A stretch of 64,000 bases of DNA. It comes from Yoonia sp. GPGPB17. GTDB taxonomy: Bacteria > Pseudomonadota > Alphaproteobacteria > Rhodobacterales > Rhodobacteraceae. Of this stretch, positions 1 to 8,997 are shown in pieces. Each line of letters opens with the position of its first letter. Positions within the stretch are counted from its first letter, which is position 1. The notes beneath the pieces are model-generated. The model saw only the letters and a list, made by a program, of their open reading frames with translations, made no database searches and was not told where the DNA came from. A program made the position numbers and the translations under genes. The stretch is taken from positions 2,418,001-2,482,000 of the forward strand of contig NZ_JATACI010000002.1 in assembly GCF_037892195.1 (NCBI RefSeq), given 5' to 3'.

Positions 1-1
1 G

Positions 2-334
2 ACCGGTTTTCTCAATGAAAAACCATTGGCGACACTGCGCCTGGATATGTCCCGCCTTGGTTTGACCCGCTCTGAGAATGTGTTCGAACCCGAAGATAAC
101 ATCGCTTCTTTGATGGAGATCATGGCGGCGATGATTGTTGGTCGTTTTGGTCAGCCCGCGCCCCTATCGGAGCAACGGACGTTCTTTAACGCGCATATCG
201 CCCCATGGGCCCGCGTGTTTTTTGCCGATCTAGAGGCGGCAGAAGGCTCTGTCTTCTATGCGCCTGTCGGCACTGTTGGCCGCACCTTTATCGAGGTCGA
301 GGTCGAAGCCTTCCGCATGAGCGGGCAGGCGTAA
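2..334 (+). CDS. TorD/DmsD-family chaperone of formate dehydrogenase (C-terminal part)
   Basis: The left window edge cuts this gene; the open frame runs in from base 2 and ends at a TAA at 332. The visible ~110 residues are helical and contain the LRLDMSRLGL segment, the Glu/Asp-rich EPEDNIASLMEIM stretch and the FFNAHIAPWA segment that are characteristic of TorD-type redox enzyme maturation proteins. Family knowledge: such cytoplasmic chaperones bind the Tat leader and help cofactor insertion into molybdoenzymes. Its place directly before a Tat-tagged small protein and a formate dehydrogenase catalytic subunit supports a dedicated role for that enzyme. The true start lies outside the window; a TTG at 26 is internal. 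Confidence 0.8.
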   Translation, partial: TGFLNEKPLATLRLDMSRLGLTRSENVFEPEDNIASLMEIMAAMIVGRFGQPAPLSEQRTFFNAHIAPWARVFFADLEAAEGSVFYAPVGTVGRTFIEVEVEAFRMSGQA

Positions 335-412
335 CCAAATCCCGAACGCGCCCTTAAGGGGGTGTGTTTGGTTCACCGGCGGTCACCGCCACGCAAGAAA
401 GGAGAGTTATCT

Positions 413-610
413 ATGACTCACCCATCCAGCGAAAAACGCAGCGAAAGCCGCCGTGATTTTCTCAAATTGTCTATGACAGCCGCGCCATTGGCCGCCGCTG
501 TCGTTGCAACCGGCGCGGACCCGGCTGCGGCATCTGTCGCCGACCTTTCGGATGATACGATACAAGACACCGCGCAGACCCGCGCATATTACGACGCCGC
601 CCGATTTTAG
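413..610 (+). CDS. Small Tat-signal protein of formate dehydrogenase operon
   Basis: A 65-residue protein starting at ATG 413, preceded by an AAGGAGAG ribosome binding site at 399. Residues 12-18 contain a twin-arginine motif (SRRDFLK) followed by a short hydrophobic stretch rich in Ala and Val, then only about 30 more residues. Small Tat proteins of this kind are commonly found just before fdhA in proteobacteria and are annotated as formate dehydrogenase region Tat targets. No cofactor motif is visible. Function is unknown; a role in assembling or escorting the enzyme across the membrane is inference from position. Transcribed with the flanking genes, most likely as one operon. Confidence 0.75.
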   Translation: MTHPSSEKRSESRRDFLKLSMTAAPLAAAVVATGADPAAASVADLSDDTIQDTAQTRAYYDAARF

Positions 611-758
611 TCTGACGCCGTTTGCCGTGACCCTTGTTTGGGTGCGCGGATCAACTGCATCTGGCGACTGGTTGCGTGACGCCCGACTGCCTTGATGCAA
701 AACCAACAGACCCATGACGTGCAAACGCTGTTTGCGTTGATACGGGGAGGAGAGAAAC

Positions 759-3659
759 ATGCTTAGGAAAAAGACCAACGGGGTTGCGCGACGCTCCCAA
801 CGGACTTCGATCCTGACCGAGGCAGCAAACGCTTCGGTAGACCGCCGCGGATTTCTGCGCGGTTCTGGCCTTGCCATTGGTGGCATGGCCGCGATTGCCG
901 CGACCGGCGGCACGGTGACCCGTGCTGATGCCGCGACAGCCGCTGTAAGCGGAAACATTGAATTGAGAAAGACCGTTTGCACCCACTGTTCAGTGGGCTG
1001 TTCGGTCATTGCAGAGGTGTCTAACGGTGTCTGGGTCGGCCAAGAGCCCGGCATGGACAGCCCGTTCAACCTGGGCGCCCATTGCGCCAAAGGGGCCGCC
1101 GTACGTGAACACGCCCATGGTGAACGCCGCCTCAAGTACCCCATGAAGAAAGAGAATGGCGAGTGGGTTCGCATCTCTTGGGATCAGGTGATCGACGAAG
1201 TCGGCGACAAGATGTTGCAAATCCGCGAAGAAAGCGGCCCTGACAGCGTTTATTGGTTGGGGTCGGCCAAGCACAGCAACGAACAGGCCTATCTGTTCCG
1301 CAAGTTTGCTGCCTACTGGGGCACGAACAATGTCGACCACCAGGCACGGATTTGTCACTCGACCACTGTGGCTGGTGTGGCAAACACATGGGGCTACGGC
1401 GCCATGACCAACAGCTACAACGACATCCACAATTCCAAGGCGATCTTCATGATCGGATCCAACGCCGCAGAGGCGCATCCGATTTCCATGATGCACATCT
1501 TGCGTGCCAAAGAACGCAACAACGCACCCGTTATCGTATGTGACCCCCGCTTTACGCGGACAGCGGCGCATGCGGATGAGTATGTGCGCTTCCGGCCCGG
1601 TACGGATGTCGCCCTTGTCTGGGGTATCCTCTGGCACATCCTTGAGAACAACTGGCAGGATGATGAGTTCATCCGCACCCGCGTATGGGGCATGGACCAG
1701 ATCAAGGAAGAGGTCGCCAAGTGGACACCTGAAGAGGTTGAGCGTGTAACCGGTACGCCCGGCAGCCAGCTTGAGCGTGTGGCCCGTACCTTGGCTGATA
1801 ATCGTCCCGGCACTGTCATCTGGTGCATGGGTGGCACACAGCACACCAACGGTAACAACAACACCCGCGCCTACTGTGTGTTGCAGCTTGCTTTGGGCAA
1901 CATGGGCGTTAGCGGGGGTGGCACAAACATCTTCCGTGGCCACGACAACGTGCAAGGTGCAACCGATCTTGGCGTTCTGTCGCACACATTGCCAGGCTAC
2001 TATGGCTTAAGTGCTGGTGCATGGGCGCATTGGGCCCGCGTTTGGGAAGAAGACCCTGAATGGCTGGCCGGTCGCTTTGATAGCTTGCAGTCCGCTGATG
2101 GCAGCACAAAGTCATTGCAGAACCTGACCGGTATTCCGGTATCGCGCTGGATCGACGGCGTTCTGGAAGACAAAGACAACATGGACCAGAACGAAAACGT
2201 CCGGGCCATGGTGCTTTGGGGCCACGCGCCAAACTCTCAGACTCGTCAGGTCGAGATGAAAGAAGCGATGGAAAAGCTCGACATGCTTGTCGTGATTGAT
2301 CCCTTCCCAACGGTGTCAGCTGTCATGCAGGATCGGCCAGACAACACCTATCTGATCCCGGCCACGACACAGTTTGAAACCCGTGGTTCTGTCACGGCAT
2401 CGAACCGGTCATTGCAGTGGCGCGAACAGGTCGTTGATCCTTTGTTTGAGGCAAAGACAGACCAGGAAATCATCGCGCTGTTCTCCAAAAAGTTCGGCTT
2501 TCACGAGCGTATCTTCCGCAACATCGCCCTTGAGGATGACGGCCTGACGCCTGATCCCGAGGACACGCTGCGCGAGATCAACCGCGGTATGTGGACGATC
2601 GGCTACACGGGTCAAAGCCCCGAGCGGATCAAGAAGCACATGGCCAACCAGCACACCTTTGATCGCACAACGTTGCAGGCGGTTGGTGGACCGGCCGACG
2701 GGGATTATTACGGTATGCCTTGGCCAAGCTGGGGTACGCCCGAGATGAACCATCCCGGCACGCCGAACCTTTACGACATGTCCAAGCCTGTCTCTGAAGG
2801 TGGTTTGACCTTCCGCGCCCGCTTTGGCGTGGAACGTGACGGTGAAAACCTGCTGGCCGAAGGAGTTTACTCCAAAAACTCCGAAATTCAGGATGGCTAC
2901 CCCGAATTTACCATGCAGATGCTGATGGATCTGGGGTGGGATGGCGATTTGACCGCAGAAGAGCGCGCGTCAATCGAAGCCGTTGCCGGTCCGAATACCA
3001 ACTGGAAAACCGACCTCTCTGGCGGAATCCAGCGGGTTGCGATCAAGCATGAATGCGCGCCCTTCGGTAATGCCAAGGCGCGAACCGTTGTCTGGACATT
3101 CCCCGATCCGGTGCCTGTGCACCGCGAGCCGCTTTATACAAGCTGGCGCGATCTGGTCGCGGATTACCCCACATACGAGGACCGCAAGTTCTATCGCTTG
3201 CCAACCATGTATGCTTCGATCCAGAAAAACGACTTCTCGCAGGACTATCCCATCATCCTCACCTCTGGCCGTCTGGTCGAATATGAGGGCGGCGGCGATG
3301 AGACCCGATCGAACCCATGGCTTGCGGAATTGCAGCAGGACATGTTCGTGGAAATGCACCCACGTGACGCCAACAATCTGGGCGTGCGCGATGGCGCAGA
3401 CGTCTGGGTCGAAGGCCCCGAGGGCGGTAAGGTAAAGGTCAAGGCGATGGTCACCCGGCGGGTTGGCGAAGGCGTAGCCTTCATGCCTTTCCACTTTGGC
3501 GGCCATTTCCAGGGCGAGGATCGGCGAGCGAAATACCCTGCCGGTGCTGACCCCTACGTCTTGGGTGAATCGTGCAACACAGCGCAGACCTATGGCTACG
3601 ACTCTGTAACGCAGATGCAGGAGACCAAGGCCACACTCTGCAAAATCATGCCAGCGTAA
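759..3659 (+). CDS. fdhA: Formate dehydrogenase catalytic (alpha) subunit, Mo/W-bis-MGD
   Basis: A 966-residue molybdopterin oxidoreductase that oxidises formate to CO2 on the periplasmic side. A twin-arginine leader lies at about residues 28-50 (RRGFLRGSGLAIGG). An N-terminal [4Fe-4S] site is formed by Cys74, Cys77, Cys81 and Cys109. The metal ligand is Cys199 in the ARICHS motif, where E. coli FdnG has selenocysteine, so no SECIS element is needed. The C-terminal molydopterin dinucleotide-binding domain includes the SGRLVEYEGGG and HPRDAN segments. The start at 759 has a strong GGGGAGGAG site. The next gene, encoding the Fe-S subunit, begins 13 bases after the stop, consistent with co-translation of an FdhABI complex. 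Confidence 0.95.
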   Translation: MLRKKTNGVARRSQRTSILTEAANASVDRRGFLRGSGLAIGGMAAIAATGGTVTRADAATAAVSGNIELRKTVCTHCSVGCSVIAEVSNGVWVGQEPGMDSPFNLGAHCAKGAAVREHAHGERRLKYPMKKENGEWVRISWDQVIDEVGDKMLQIREESGPDSVYWLGSAKHSNEQAYLFRKFAAYWGTNNVDHQARICHSTTVAGVANTWGYGAMTNSYNDIHNSKAIFMIGSNAAEAHPISMMHILRAKERNNAPVIVCDPRFTRTAAHADEYVRFRPGTDVALVWGILWHILENNWQDDEFIRTRVWGMDQIKEEVAKWTPEEVERVTGTPGSQLERVARTLADNRPGTVIWCMGGTQHTNGNNNTRAYCVLQLALGNMGVSGGGTNIFRGHDNVQGATDLGVLSHTLPGYYGLSAGAWAHWARVWEEDPEWLAGRFDSLQSADGSTKSLQNLTGIPVSRWIDGVLEDKDNMDQNENVRAMVLWGHAPNSQTRQVEMKEAMEKLDMLVVIDPFPTVSAVMQDRPDNTYLIPATTQFETRGSVTASNRSLQWREQVVDPLFEAKTDQEIIALFSKKFGFHERIFRNIALEDDGLTPDPEDTLREINRGMWTIGYTGQSPERIKKHMANQHTFDRTTLQAVGGPADGDYYGMPWPSWGTPEMNHPGTPNLYDMSKPVSEGGLTFRARFGVERDGENLLAEGVYSKNSEIQDGYPEFTMQMLMDLGWDGDLTAEERASIEAVAGPNTNWKTDLSGGIQRVAIKHECAPFGNAKARTVVWTFPDPVPVHREPLYTSWRDLVADYPTYEDRKFYRLPTMYASIQKNDFSQDYPIILTSGRLVEYEGGGDETRSNPWLAELQQDMFVEMHPRDANNLGVRDGADVWVEGPEGGKVKVKAMVTRRVGEGVAFMPFHFGGHFQGEDRRAKYPAGADPYVLGESCNTAQTYGYDSVTQMQETKATLCKIMPA

Positions 3660-3672
3660 GGGAGGACATATT

Positions 3673-4266
3673 ATGGCAAGAGCAAAGTTCCTTTGTGACG
3701 CCGAGCGCTGCATTGAATGCAACGCCTGTGTCACGGCCTGTAAGAACGAACACGAGGTGCCTTGGGGCATCAACCGCCGCCGGGTGGTCACCATCGACGA
3801 TGGTACCCCCGGGGAACGGTCGATCTCGGTGGCATGTATGCACTGTTCGGATGCGCCATGCATGGCCGTTTGTCCGGTGGATTGCTTCTATCAGACCGCT
3901 GATGGTGTAGTTTTGCACTCCAAAGATCTGTGCATTGGGTGCGGGTATTGCTTCTATGCGTGTCCTTTCGGTGCACCACAGTTCCCGCAGGCAGCCAGCT
4001 TTGGATCACGCGGCAAGATGGACAAATGTACCTTCTGTGCCGGTGGCCCAGAGGAAAACCATTCCGCTGCCGAGTTCCAGAAGTACGGGCGCAACCGCAT
4101 CGCAGAAGGCAAGTTACCGATCTGCGCTGAAATGTGTGCGACCAAGGCGCTACTGGCCGGTGATGGTGATACAGTGTCTGACATCTACCGCGAGCGTGTC
4201 GTTGCACGCGGGTTCGGGTCTGGCGCATGGGGTTGGGGTACCGCCTATGACGGGCGCGATACCTAA
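3673..4266 (+). CDS. fdhB: Formate dehydrogenase iron-sulfur (beta) subunit
   Basis: A 197-residue four-cluster ferredoxin-type subunit that carries electrons from FdhA to the cytochrome b subunit. Four Cys-rich motifs are visible in order: CIECNACVTACKNEH near the N terminus, CMHCSDAPCMAVCPVDCF, CIGCGYCFYACPFGAPQFP, and a C-terminal CTFC ... CAEMCATKAL pair. This is the DMSO reductase/FdhB arrangement of four [4Fe-4S] clusters. A GGGAGG site precedes ATG 3673. There is no transmembrane anchor, so membrane attachment must come through the gamma subunit. A strong hairpin follows the stop codon before the gamma gene. Confidence 0.95.
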   Translation: MARAKFLCDAERCIECNACVTACKNEHEVPWGINRRRVVTIDDGTPGERSISVACMHCSDAPCMAVCPVDCFYQTADGVVLHSKDLCIGCGYCFYACPFGAPQFPQAASFGSRGKMDKCTFCAGGPEENHSAAEFQKYGRNRIAEGKLPICAEMCATKALLAGDGDTVSDIYRERVVARGFGSGAWGWGTAYDGRDT

Positions 4267-4284
4267 GCACCGACTGACATTGTG

Positions 4285-4310
4285 AAAGGGGCGCATAGGA
4301 GCGCCCCTTT
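4285..4310 (+). terminator. GC-rich hairpin between fdhB and the gamma subunit gene
   Basis: A perfect 10-bp stem: AAAGGGGCGC (4285-4294) pairs with GCGCCCCTTT (4301-4310) around a 6-base loop. Only three T residues follow, so it could be a weak intrinsic terminator, an attenuator that lowers expression of the membrane subunit, or an mRNA-stabilising element. Its position inside what is otherwise one operon favours partial termination or mRNA protection. Confidence 0.6.
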
Positions 4311-4343
4311 CATACAGAATTCAAATGATTTGGGATTTGCCTC

Positions 4344-5521
4344 ATGTTGATCAAACGCCTCATGACCCTTTTTGTTATGCTGCTTCTGGCCGCCCCTTTG
4401 GCCGCACAGGATCGTGCTGAAACAGGCGGCGCGCAGACCTTGGAAGATATCATGGCCCGCCAAGCCGCCCAAGAGGTGGATGACGCCTTTCGGCGCGATG
4501 CAACGGGTGATCCTGAGGCGGCAGCAGCGACGACTGACCAGTTAGGGTCTCTAGGTGGTGTCTCGGACGCCGAAGTCTGGCGCGCATTGCGCTATGACAG
4601 CGCCGATATCACCGTATCCGCCGGGGGCCGTGTGGCGGAAACACTGGTGCAATCGTCCGGCATGCGTTGGCTTGAGTTCCGCGAAGGTCCATTGGCAACC
4701 TATGGCGGCTGGGCCTTGCTGGGGACTATTGGTGCATTGATTGTGTTTTTTTCCTGCGTGGCCGCATCGGCGTGGATGGCGGGCTGGCCGGACGCACTGT
4801 ACAGCGGTTCAAATTCATCGAACGCTTTGCCCATTGGCTGCTGGCCGGATCATTCATCCTGTTAGGGTTGACCGGATTGTTGATCCTTTTTGGGCGGTTC
4901 TTCATCGTGCCCGTCTTCGGACACGAAGCAAATGCGGTGATCCTGCGCTTTGGGATTTTCGTACACAACAACGTGTCATGGGCTTTCATGCTGGCGCTGG
5001 TGATGATTTTTGTGATGTGGGTCTGGCACAACATCCCCAACCGGCTGGACCTTGTCTGGTTCGCTCAGGCTGGCGGCATCATCGGGTCAAAGCACCCGCC
5101 AGCCAAGAAATTCAACGCGGGACAAAAGCTCATCTTCTGGTCCTGCATTGTGTTCGGTGGGCTGATTTCAGTGACAGGTCTGTCGCTCATCTTTCCTTTT
5201 GAAATCCCGGTCTTTGCCTGGGCCTTCGGCGTTTTGAACGCGACTGGTTTGGCTGAACTCTTCACCGGGGCTCCTCTGCCTGCAACGCTCACACCGCATG
5301 CTGAAATGCAGCTCGCACAGGTACTGCACGCAGGCTTTGCATTCCTGCTGATGGCGATCATCATCGCGCATATCTACATCGGTTCGGTCGGGATGGAAGG
5401 GGCCTCTGGTGCCATGACCCATGGCGAAGTGGATGAAGCATGGGCCAAACAACACCATTCGATCTGGCTTGAGGAACTGCAGGCCGAAGAACGCAAATCC
5501 AGCGCGACCCCAGCGGAATAG
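4344..5521 (+). CDS. fdhI: Formate dehydrogenase cytochrome b556 (gamma) subunit, frameshifted
   Basis: This locus encodes the membrane diheme cytochrome b that passes electrons from FdhB to quinone. The first frame (from ATG 4344) gives a signal peptide (LMTLFVMLLLAAPLAAQ), a periplasmic segment and the first membrane helix. The remaining helices, including the FIERFAHWLLAGSF heme-binding segment and a C-terminal HIYIGSVGMEGASGAMTHG segment, are in another frame from about 4753. The break sits in a run of seven T (4746-4752); adding one T gives a continuous ~390-residue protein of normal family length. A sequencing deletion is more likely than a pseudogene, because the other subunits are intact. 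Confidence 0.85.
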
Positions 5522-5530
5522 GAACCACGC

Positions 5531-5656
5531 ATGAAAGCAATTTTTGCAGGGCTCGCCGCTGCGGTTCTCATTACGCTGCTCTCAGGATATGGGCTGCCTT
5601 TGATTGGCTTTTCATCGGCAGAAACGCAAAGCGGCGAAAGCGTGCGGCTGGACTGA
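5531..5656 (+). CDS. 41-aa small membrane protein at end of formate dehydrogenase operon
   Basis: A short open frame starting nine bases after the gamma subunit stop. It encodes a Lys-tipped hydrophobic helix (MKAIFAGLAAAVLITLL followed by a Gly/Pro-containing segment) and a polar tail ending in SVRLD. The shape is that of a single-span membrane peptide or a signal-anchored small protein. I do not recognise a named family. Its tight spacing to the formate dehydrogenase genes suggests co-expression and perhaps a structural or assembly role in the complex, which is inference only. Confidence 0.55.
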   Translation: MKAIFAGLAAAVLITLLSGYGLPLIGFSSAETQSGESVRLD

Positions 5657-5717
5657 AGTCTGTTGTGCCATAAAGGCACCTACGCGTGGCGGACCCATTG
5701 GGCAACCATACCATTTG

Positions 5718-5990
5718 TTACCGAAAGATATAACGCCAAGCATGTGCCATCTCCTCCACCAGCGCATCGTGGATGCGATGGCGTAATGCTTTGATCGGTT
5801 TGGCCGTTCTTGATGTCATGTCCTAAATAGCGTTCTGCCCGGCTCCCAAACTGTCCGGCCCGGTCGGCACGGACGCAGATCAGTCGGACAGCCAGCGACT
5901 TGACCTCGTTGATCGTGCAGAAGTGGCTACCGACCCACAAGCGCCATGGCCTGTGCCTCACACGCCGTATGGTCGTTTTGGGCGAGACTT
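5718..5990 (-). pseudogene. Degraded unrecognised gene between fdh operon and porin gene
   Basis: The stretch 5657-6026 has no intact gene. On the minus strand, one frame reads plausibly from about 5990 (VGSHFCTINEVKSLAV then GSRAERYLGHDIKNGQTD) and, after skipping one base near 5794, continues as a helical ALRHRIHDALVEEMAHAWR segment to a TAA at 5718-5720. The two halves together look protein-like, but no clear start is visible and I cannot name a family. It may be a decayed gene fragment; a chance reading is also possible. Confidence 0.25.
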
Positions 5991-6026
5991 CTAGTGACAT
6001 CAGTGATGAAAAGAACGGACCTAAAA

Positions 6027-6800
6027 ATGCAATTGAAAACACCTCTTTTGGCTATCTCCCTTTGCGCGATGGCAGTGCCCCTACACGCCCAGAATTGGGA
6101 GGGTTGGCATGCCGGTCTGCAATTCGGCGGCATCAGCGCGGAAGGGCAGCACAATATTACCGAAGACGGCTTTGAGAACTTCGACCTCGATGCACCGACC
6201 AAATTGGATGAGATCGAAGGTGGGCTAGTCGGCATACGGGCGGGGCGCGACTGGATGCGTGGATCACTCGTGTTCGGTGCCGAGGCTGAGATTTCCAAGG
6301 CGGGAAACGGCGTGAACCAGTTTAGTGCTGTCAACGATACCAGCGACAACGTCGGCGAGTTCTACGAGACGGAGATAAGCGGCCTCGGCTCGATCAGGGG
6401 TCGCGTTGGATATCTTGTTGGTGCCGAGCAGAACACACTTCTCTACGGTCTGGCGGGGCTTGCGGCGGCAGACATCAGGGCCTCTAACGGGGATGCGGAC
6501 GATGCGGACCCTGACCCCGGCACGATTGACCTTGTGGCCGACTGCGACACTGCGACCGGCGCTTGTGCCGAAGCTAGTGATACCGTGTTCGGCTATACGA
6601 TCGGTTTTGGCGTAGAGCATCAATTGCCAGATGTGCAGTTCGGCGGCGGCAATCTGAGCGTCGGCCTGGAATATGCTTACTACGACTACGGTGACGCGGA
6701 ACTGAGCACCACGACAACCGAGGCAAATCCGGCAGACCATGAATTCGATGTCGATCTGTCGGCGCACACCTTACAGGCGGTCTTGCGGCTGCGCTTCTAG
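6027..6800 (+). CDS. Outer-membrane beta-barrel protein (Omp25/OmpA-barrel-like porin family)
   Basis: A 257-residue protein starting at ATG 6027. It has a Sec signal peptide (residues 1-21, ending ...MAVPLHAQ) followed by NWEGWHAGLQFGG, the typical first strand of alphaproteobacterial small surface barrels. Alternating hydrophobic strands with Gly and aromatic residues run to a C-terminal ...LQAVLRLRF, where the final Phe matches the BAM recognition signal. One extracellular-like loop (about residues 155-190) is rich in Asp and includes two Cys (DCDTATGAC) that could form a disulfide. The gene stands alone. Function is a structural or surface barrel; no substrate can be assigned. Confidence 0.8.
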   Translation: MQLKTPLLAISLCAMAVPLHAQNWEGWHAGLQFGGISAEGQHNITEDGFENFDLDAPTKLDEIEGGLVGIRAGRDWMRGSLVFGAEAEISKAGNGVNQFSAVNDTSDNVGEFYETEISGLGSIRGRVGYLVGAEQNTLLYGLAGLAAADIRASNGDADDADPDPGTIDLVADCDTATGACAEASDTVFGYTIGFGVEHQLPDVQFGGGNLSVGLEYAYYDYGDAELSTTTTEANPADHEFDVDLSAHTLQAVLRLRF

Positions 6801-7000
6801 TGTTACGGTGTGATACTAACAAAGCGCGCCAGTAAGTAGCGCGCAAGTGGCAGGTCTGGACGCTTTTTGAGTACCAGATCTGCCACTTATCGGCGCCATG
6901 GCAAGCGGCGATATGAATGCGCTCGTGGCTGATAATCACAGATGCTAGCATAACTTGTGGCCCGCAGGCAGCAGGCCGCGCACAAAAAAGGAGGTTGCTT

Positions 7001-7768
7001 ATGGGACGGGGACTGGAGAATGTGCGCCGTATCTATCTGGAAGGGATCGCGGGCGGGAACGCGCGTGAAGCCGTGATGAAGTACACCGGGCACCGCTATA
7101 CGCAGCACTCTACCGGTGTGGGTGACGGCGCCGATGGTTTCCTGGCTTTCTTCGAACCCTTCGTCGCCAGAAACCCCAAACGTCACATTGAGATTGTCCG
7201 CATCTTTGAGGATGGGCCATGGGTATTTTGCAACGCCTATCAATCGCTGAACGATGGGGCCGCACAATGGGTCACAATGGACATGTTTTATACCGATGCC
7301 AGCGGATTGATCCTGGAACACTGGGATACCATCGCACCTTACACAGCTAAGACCCTGTCTGGCGCAAACATGGTGCGCGGGGCAACCGACGTTGATGAAT
7401 CCGCGGATGGCGCGGCCAGCAAAGCGCTTGTTCTCGAGTATACCAAGCAGGTTCTTCAGCAGCGTGATCATGGGACACTGGGCGCGTTTGTCGCCGAGGG
7501 CCTGATCCAGCACGCGCCAACAATTGCAAGTGGCCGCGCGGGTCTTGCTTCTTGGCTCGCGTCGGCCGATGGGGGGCGCTACGAGATGATGTTCCAGATC
7601 ATTGGGCAGGGCAACTTCGTGGTAACATACGGAAAACGCCATGCGCACGGCAAAGACATCGCCGTTTTTGATCTGTACCGCGTGGCAGACGGGCTGATCG
7701 TCGAGCATTGGATGAATGAAGAAGAGATTGGCCCCCGCGAAAACTGGGGAAATACCGGGAAGTTCTAA
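7001..7768 (+). CDS. SnoaL-like / NTF2-fold protein with two tandem domains
   Basis: A 255-residue protein; ATG 7001 is chosen because a strong AAGGAGG lies 12 bases upstream at 6989. Two consecutive NTF2-like domains of about 125 residues are visible, each ending in a VEHW or LEHWD signature (GLILEHWDTIAPYT in the first, GLIVEHWMNEEEIG in the second) typical of the SnoaL-like polyketide-cyclase superfamily. No signal peptide. Family members act as small-molecule isomerases, hydrolases or ligand binders, and the substrate here cannot be read from the sequence. No operon partner: the next ~500 bases hold only a relic gene on the other strand. Confidence 0.75.
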   Translation: MGRGLENVRRIYLEGIAGGNAREAVMKYTGHRYTQHSTGVGDGADGFLAFFEPFVARNPKRHIEIVRIFEDGPWVFCNAYQSLNDGAAQWVTMDMFYTDASGLILEHWDTIAPYTAKTLSGANMVRGATDVDESADGAASKALVLEYTKQVLQQRDHGTLGAFVAEGLIQHAPTIASGRAGLASWLASADGGRYEMMFQIIGQGNFVVTYGKRHAHGKDIAVFDLYRVADGLIVEHWMNEEEIGPRENWGNTGKF

Positions 7769-7840
7769 AGCACCAAAATTGGTGCATACTCGCCGTCAAT
7801 CAACCACAGCATAGTTGCCCCTTCCAACGAAGACAGGTGA

Positions 7841-8185
7841 CTATGTCATCTCCGACCACTTTTGTGGCAGCCTCAAGCCAAGGTGAATAGGCCGGACCGC
7901 AGCATCGTCGACGGCGACAAGATCGACATAGAATGGGCGATCCACAGACGCTACGCCCAGCAGAAGATGTCCACCCGAGAGCACATCGGCAGAGGCTGCG
8001 GCCCCTGCCGCAAGGCGCAAAGGCAGAATAATACTGGCAACGCCAAGTGCGGGGGTTTGTTTATGGATTCCTGTTAGAACACATTGGGCGCAATCCAGTA
8101 TGGACTCAGCATACTTGTTGAGCCGATCCGCAGAGACGGTTTGCAGCCATTCAGGGATAGCACCCATTTGTCGAGACGGGCTCAA
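7841..8185 (-). pseudogene. Relic of a luciferase-like flavin-dependent oxidoreductase
   Basis: A 114-residue open stretch on the minus strand in an otherwise empty 500-base gap. Its middle part, with LGVASIILPLR, then AAASADVLSGGHLLLGVASVDRP, closely matches the segment of bacterial luciferase-family (LLM class) oxidoreductases that normally reads A/V-LPLRHP ... SADxLSGGRLxLGVASGDRP. Both the ~100-residue N-terminal part and the ~150-residue C-terminal part of a complete enzyme are missing, and the conserved HP after LPLR and the G of SGDRP are altered. It is therefore a decayed fragment; no start or ribosome site is convincing. Confidence 0.55.
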
Positions 8186-8277
8186 AACGGCAAATCACCC
8201 ACCCTATACAAAGATTTGGTTTCCCGTTCGGGCCAAGGTTCAAGGGTCGGTACCGCAATCATCCGACCGTCCATGCC

Positions 8278-8997
8278 CTACTCCGTCACGGCAACCATCG
8301 GCCCCAATGACTGAAACCCAAAGTCGCTCCGCCCTTGGGCCCGGGCGTAAAGCCGTGACACTTTTCCGTCGAAATAGAGTGCATTCGGCACTTTCAGATA
8401 ATCACGAAAGAAGCTGCCAAATTCATGGAACGTTACGCCATCGTTGGAAATCACAAAAACGGCTGTCTCACCATCCCCGCTGGTCCCAACCCCATTGCGG
8501 ATAAAACGTGACGTGCTGTCCACCAAAAACCGCGGATGCAGCGCCCCATCAATCACGAGCATCGGGCCGGACTGTGTCGCGTCCCGGCACGTTGGCGCGC
8601 GGGCCACATAGTCCAGCGTTTCGTAGACCAGCGCGCTGTCTTCATTGATGCAGAACACGCCATTCGGCAGCAGCCCAAAGTTGCCCGGCCCCGCGTTCGG
8701 AATGACCCGCATGGTTTCCACACCATCCTCAATGTAGTGGCCAACCGGGGACCGATCATCGTGGTACATGCCAGCGTTCATTGCGAATGACAGGCTGTTC
8801 ACCTCCGGCAAATCCTCAATCCCGCCAAAGCTGCCGATGACCGTGCCGTCAGCATCTTTGTGAAACAAGCTGAGGTTTTCAGATGTCACATCCACAGTGC
8901 AAGCGGTGTAGCTGTTGCCTGCATACGCAACATCCTCGCAGGTCACTGCCGCCGCTGGCGCAGTCCAGAACAGCAACACCGCGAAAAACCAGCGCAT
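8278..8997 (-). CDS. Phosphodiester glycosidase family (DUF2233/NAGPA-like) exported protein
   Basis: A 239-residue protein with a short signal peptide ([18 protein letters not shown]). It carries the NAGPA-domain hallmarks: FAMNAGMYHDDRSPVGHYIEDG near residues 70-90, GNFGLLPNGVFCI, ATQSGPMLVIDG, RNGVGTSGDGETAVFVIS and a C-terminal ALYFDGKVSRLYA. Related domains in animals cleave GlcNAc-1-phosphodiesters; bacterial members are envelope proteins whose substrate is mostly unknown. Its ATG (8995-8997) overlaps the stop of rbfA by one base, so the two genes are co-transcribed. That operon link is common in roseobacters and does not by itself explain the function. Confidence 0.85.
   Translation of the reverse strand: MRWFFAVLLFWTAPAAAVTCEDVAYAGNSYTACTVDVTSENLSLFHKDADGTVIGSFGGIEDLPEVNSLSFAMNAGMYHDDRSPVGHYIEDGVETMRVIPNAGPGNFGLLPNGVFCINEDSALVYETLDYVARAPTCRDATQSGPMLVIDGALHPRFLVDSTSRFIRNGVGTSGDGETAVFVISNDGVTFHEFGSFFRDYLKVPNALYFDGKVSRLYARAQGRSDFGFQSLGPMVAVTE

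Noticed and set aside
990..1985. Long minus-strand open frame of 331 codons opposite fdhA
   Set aside because: It lies wholly inside the catalytic subunit gene in the opposite strand; its composition mirrors fdhA codon bias and shows no family motif. The same holds for minus-strand frames at 407-1174 and 2970-3863.
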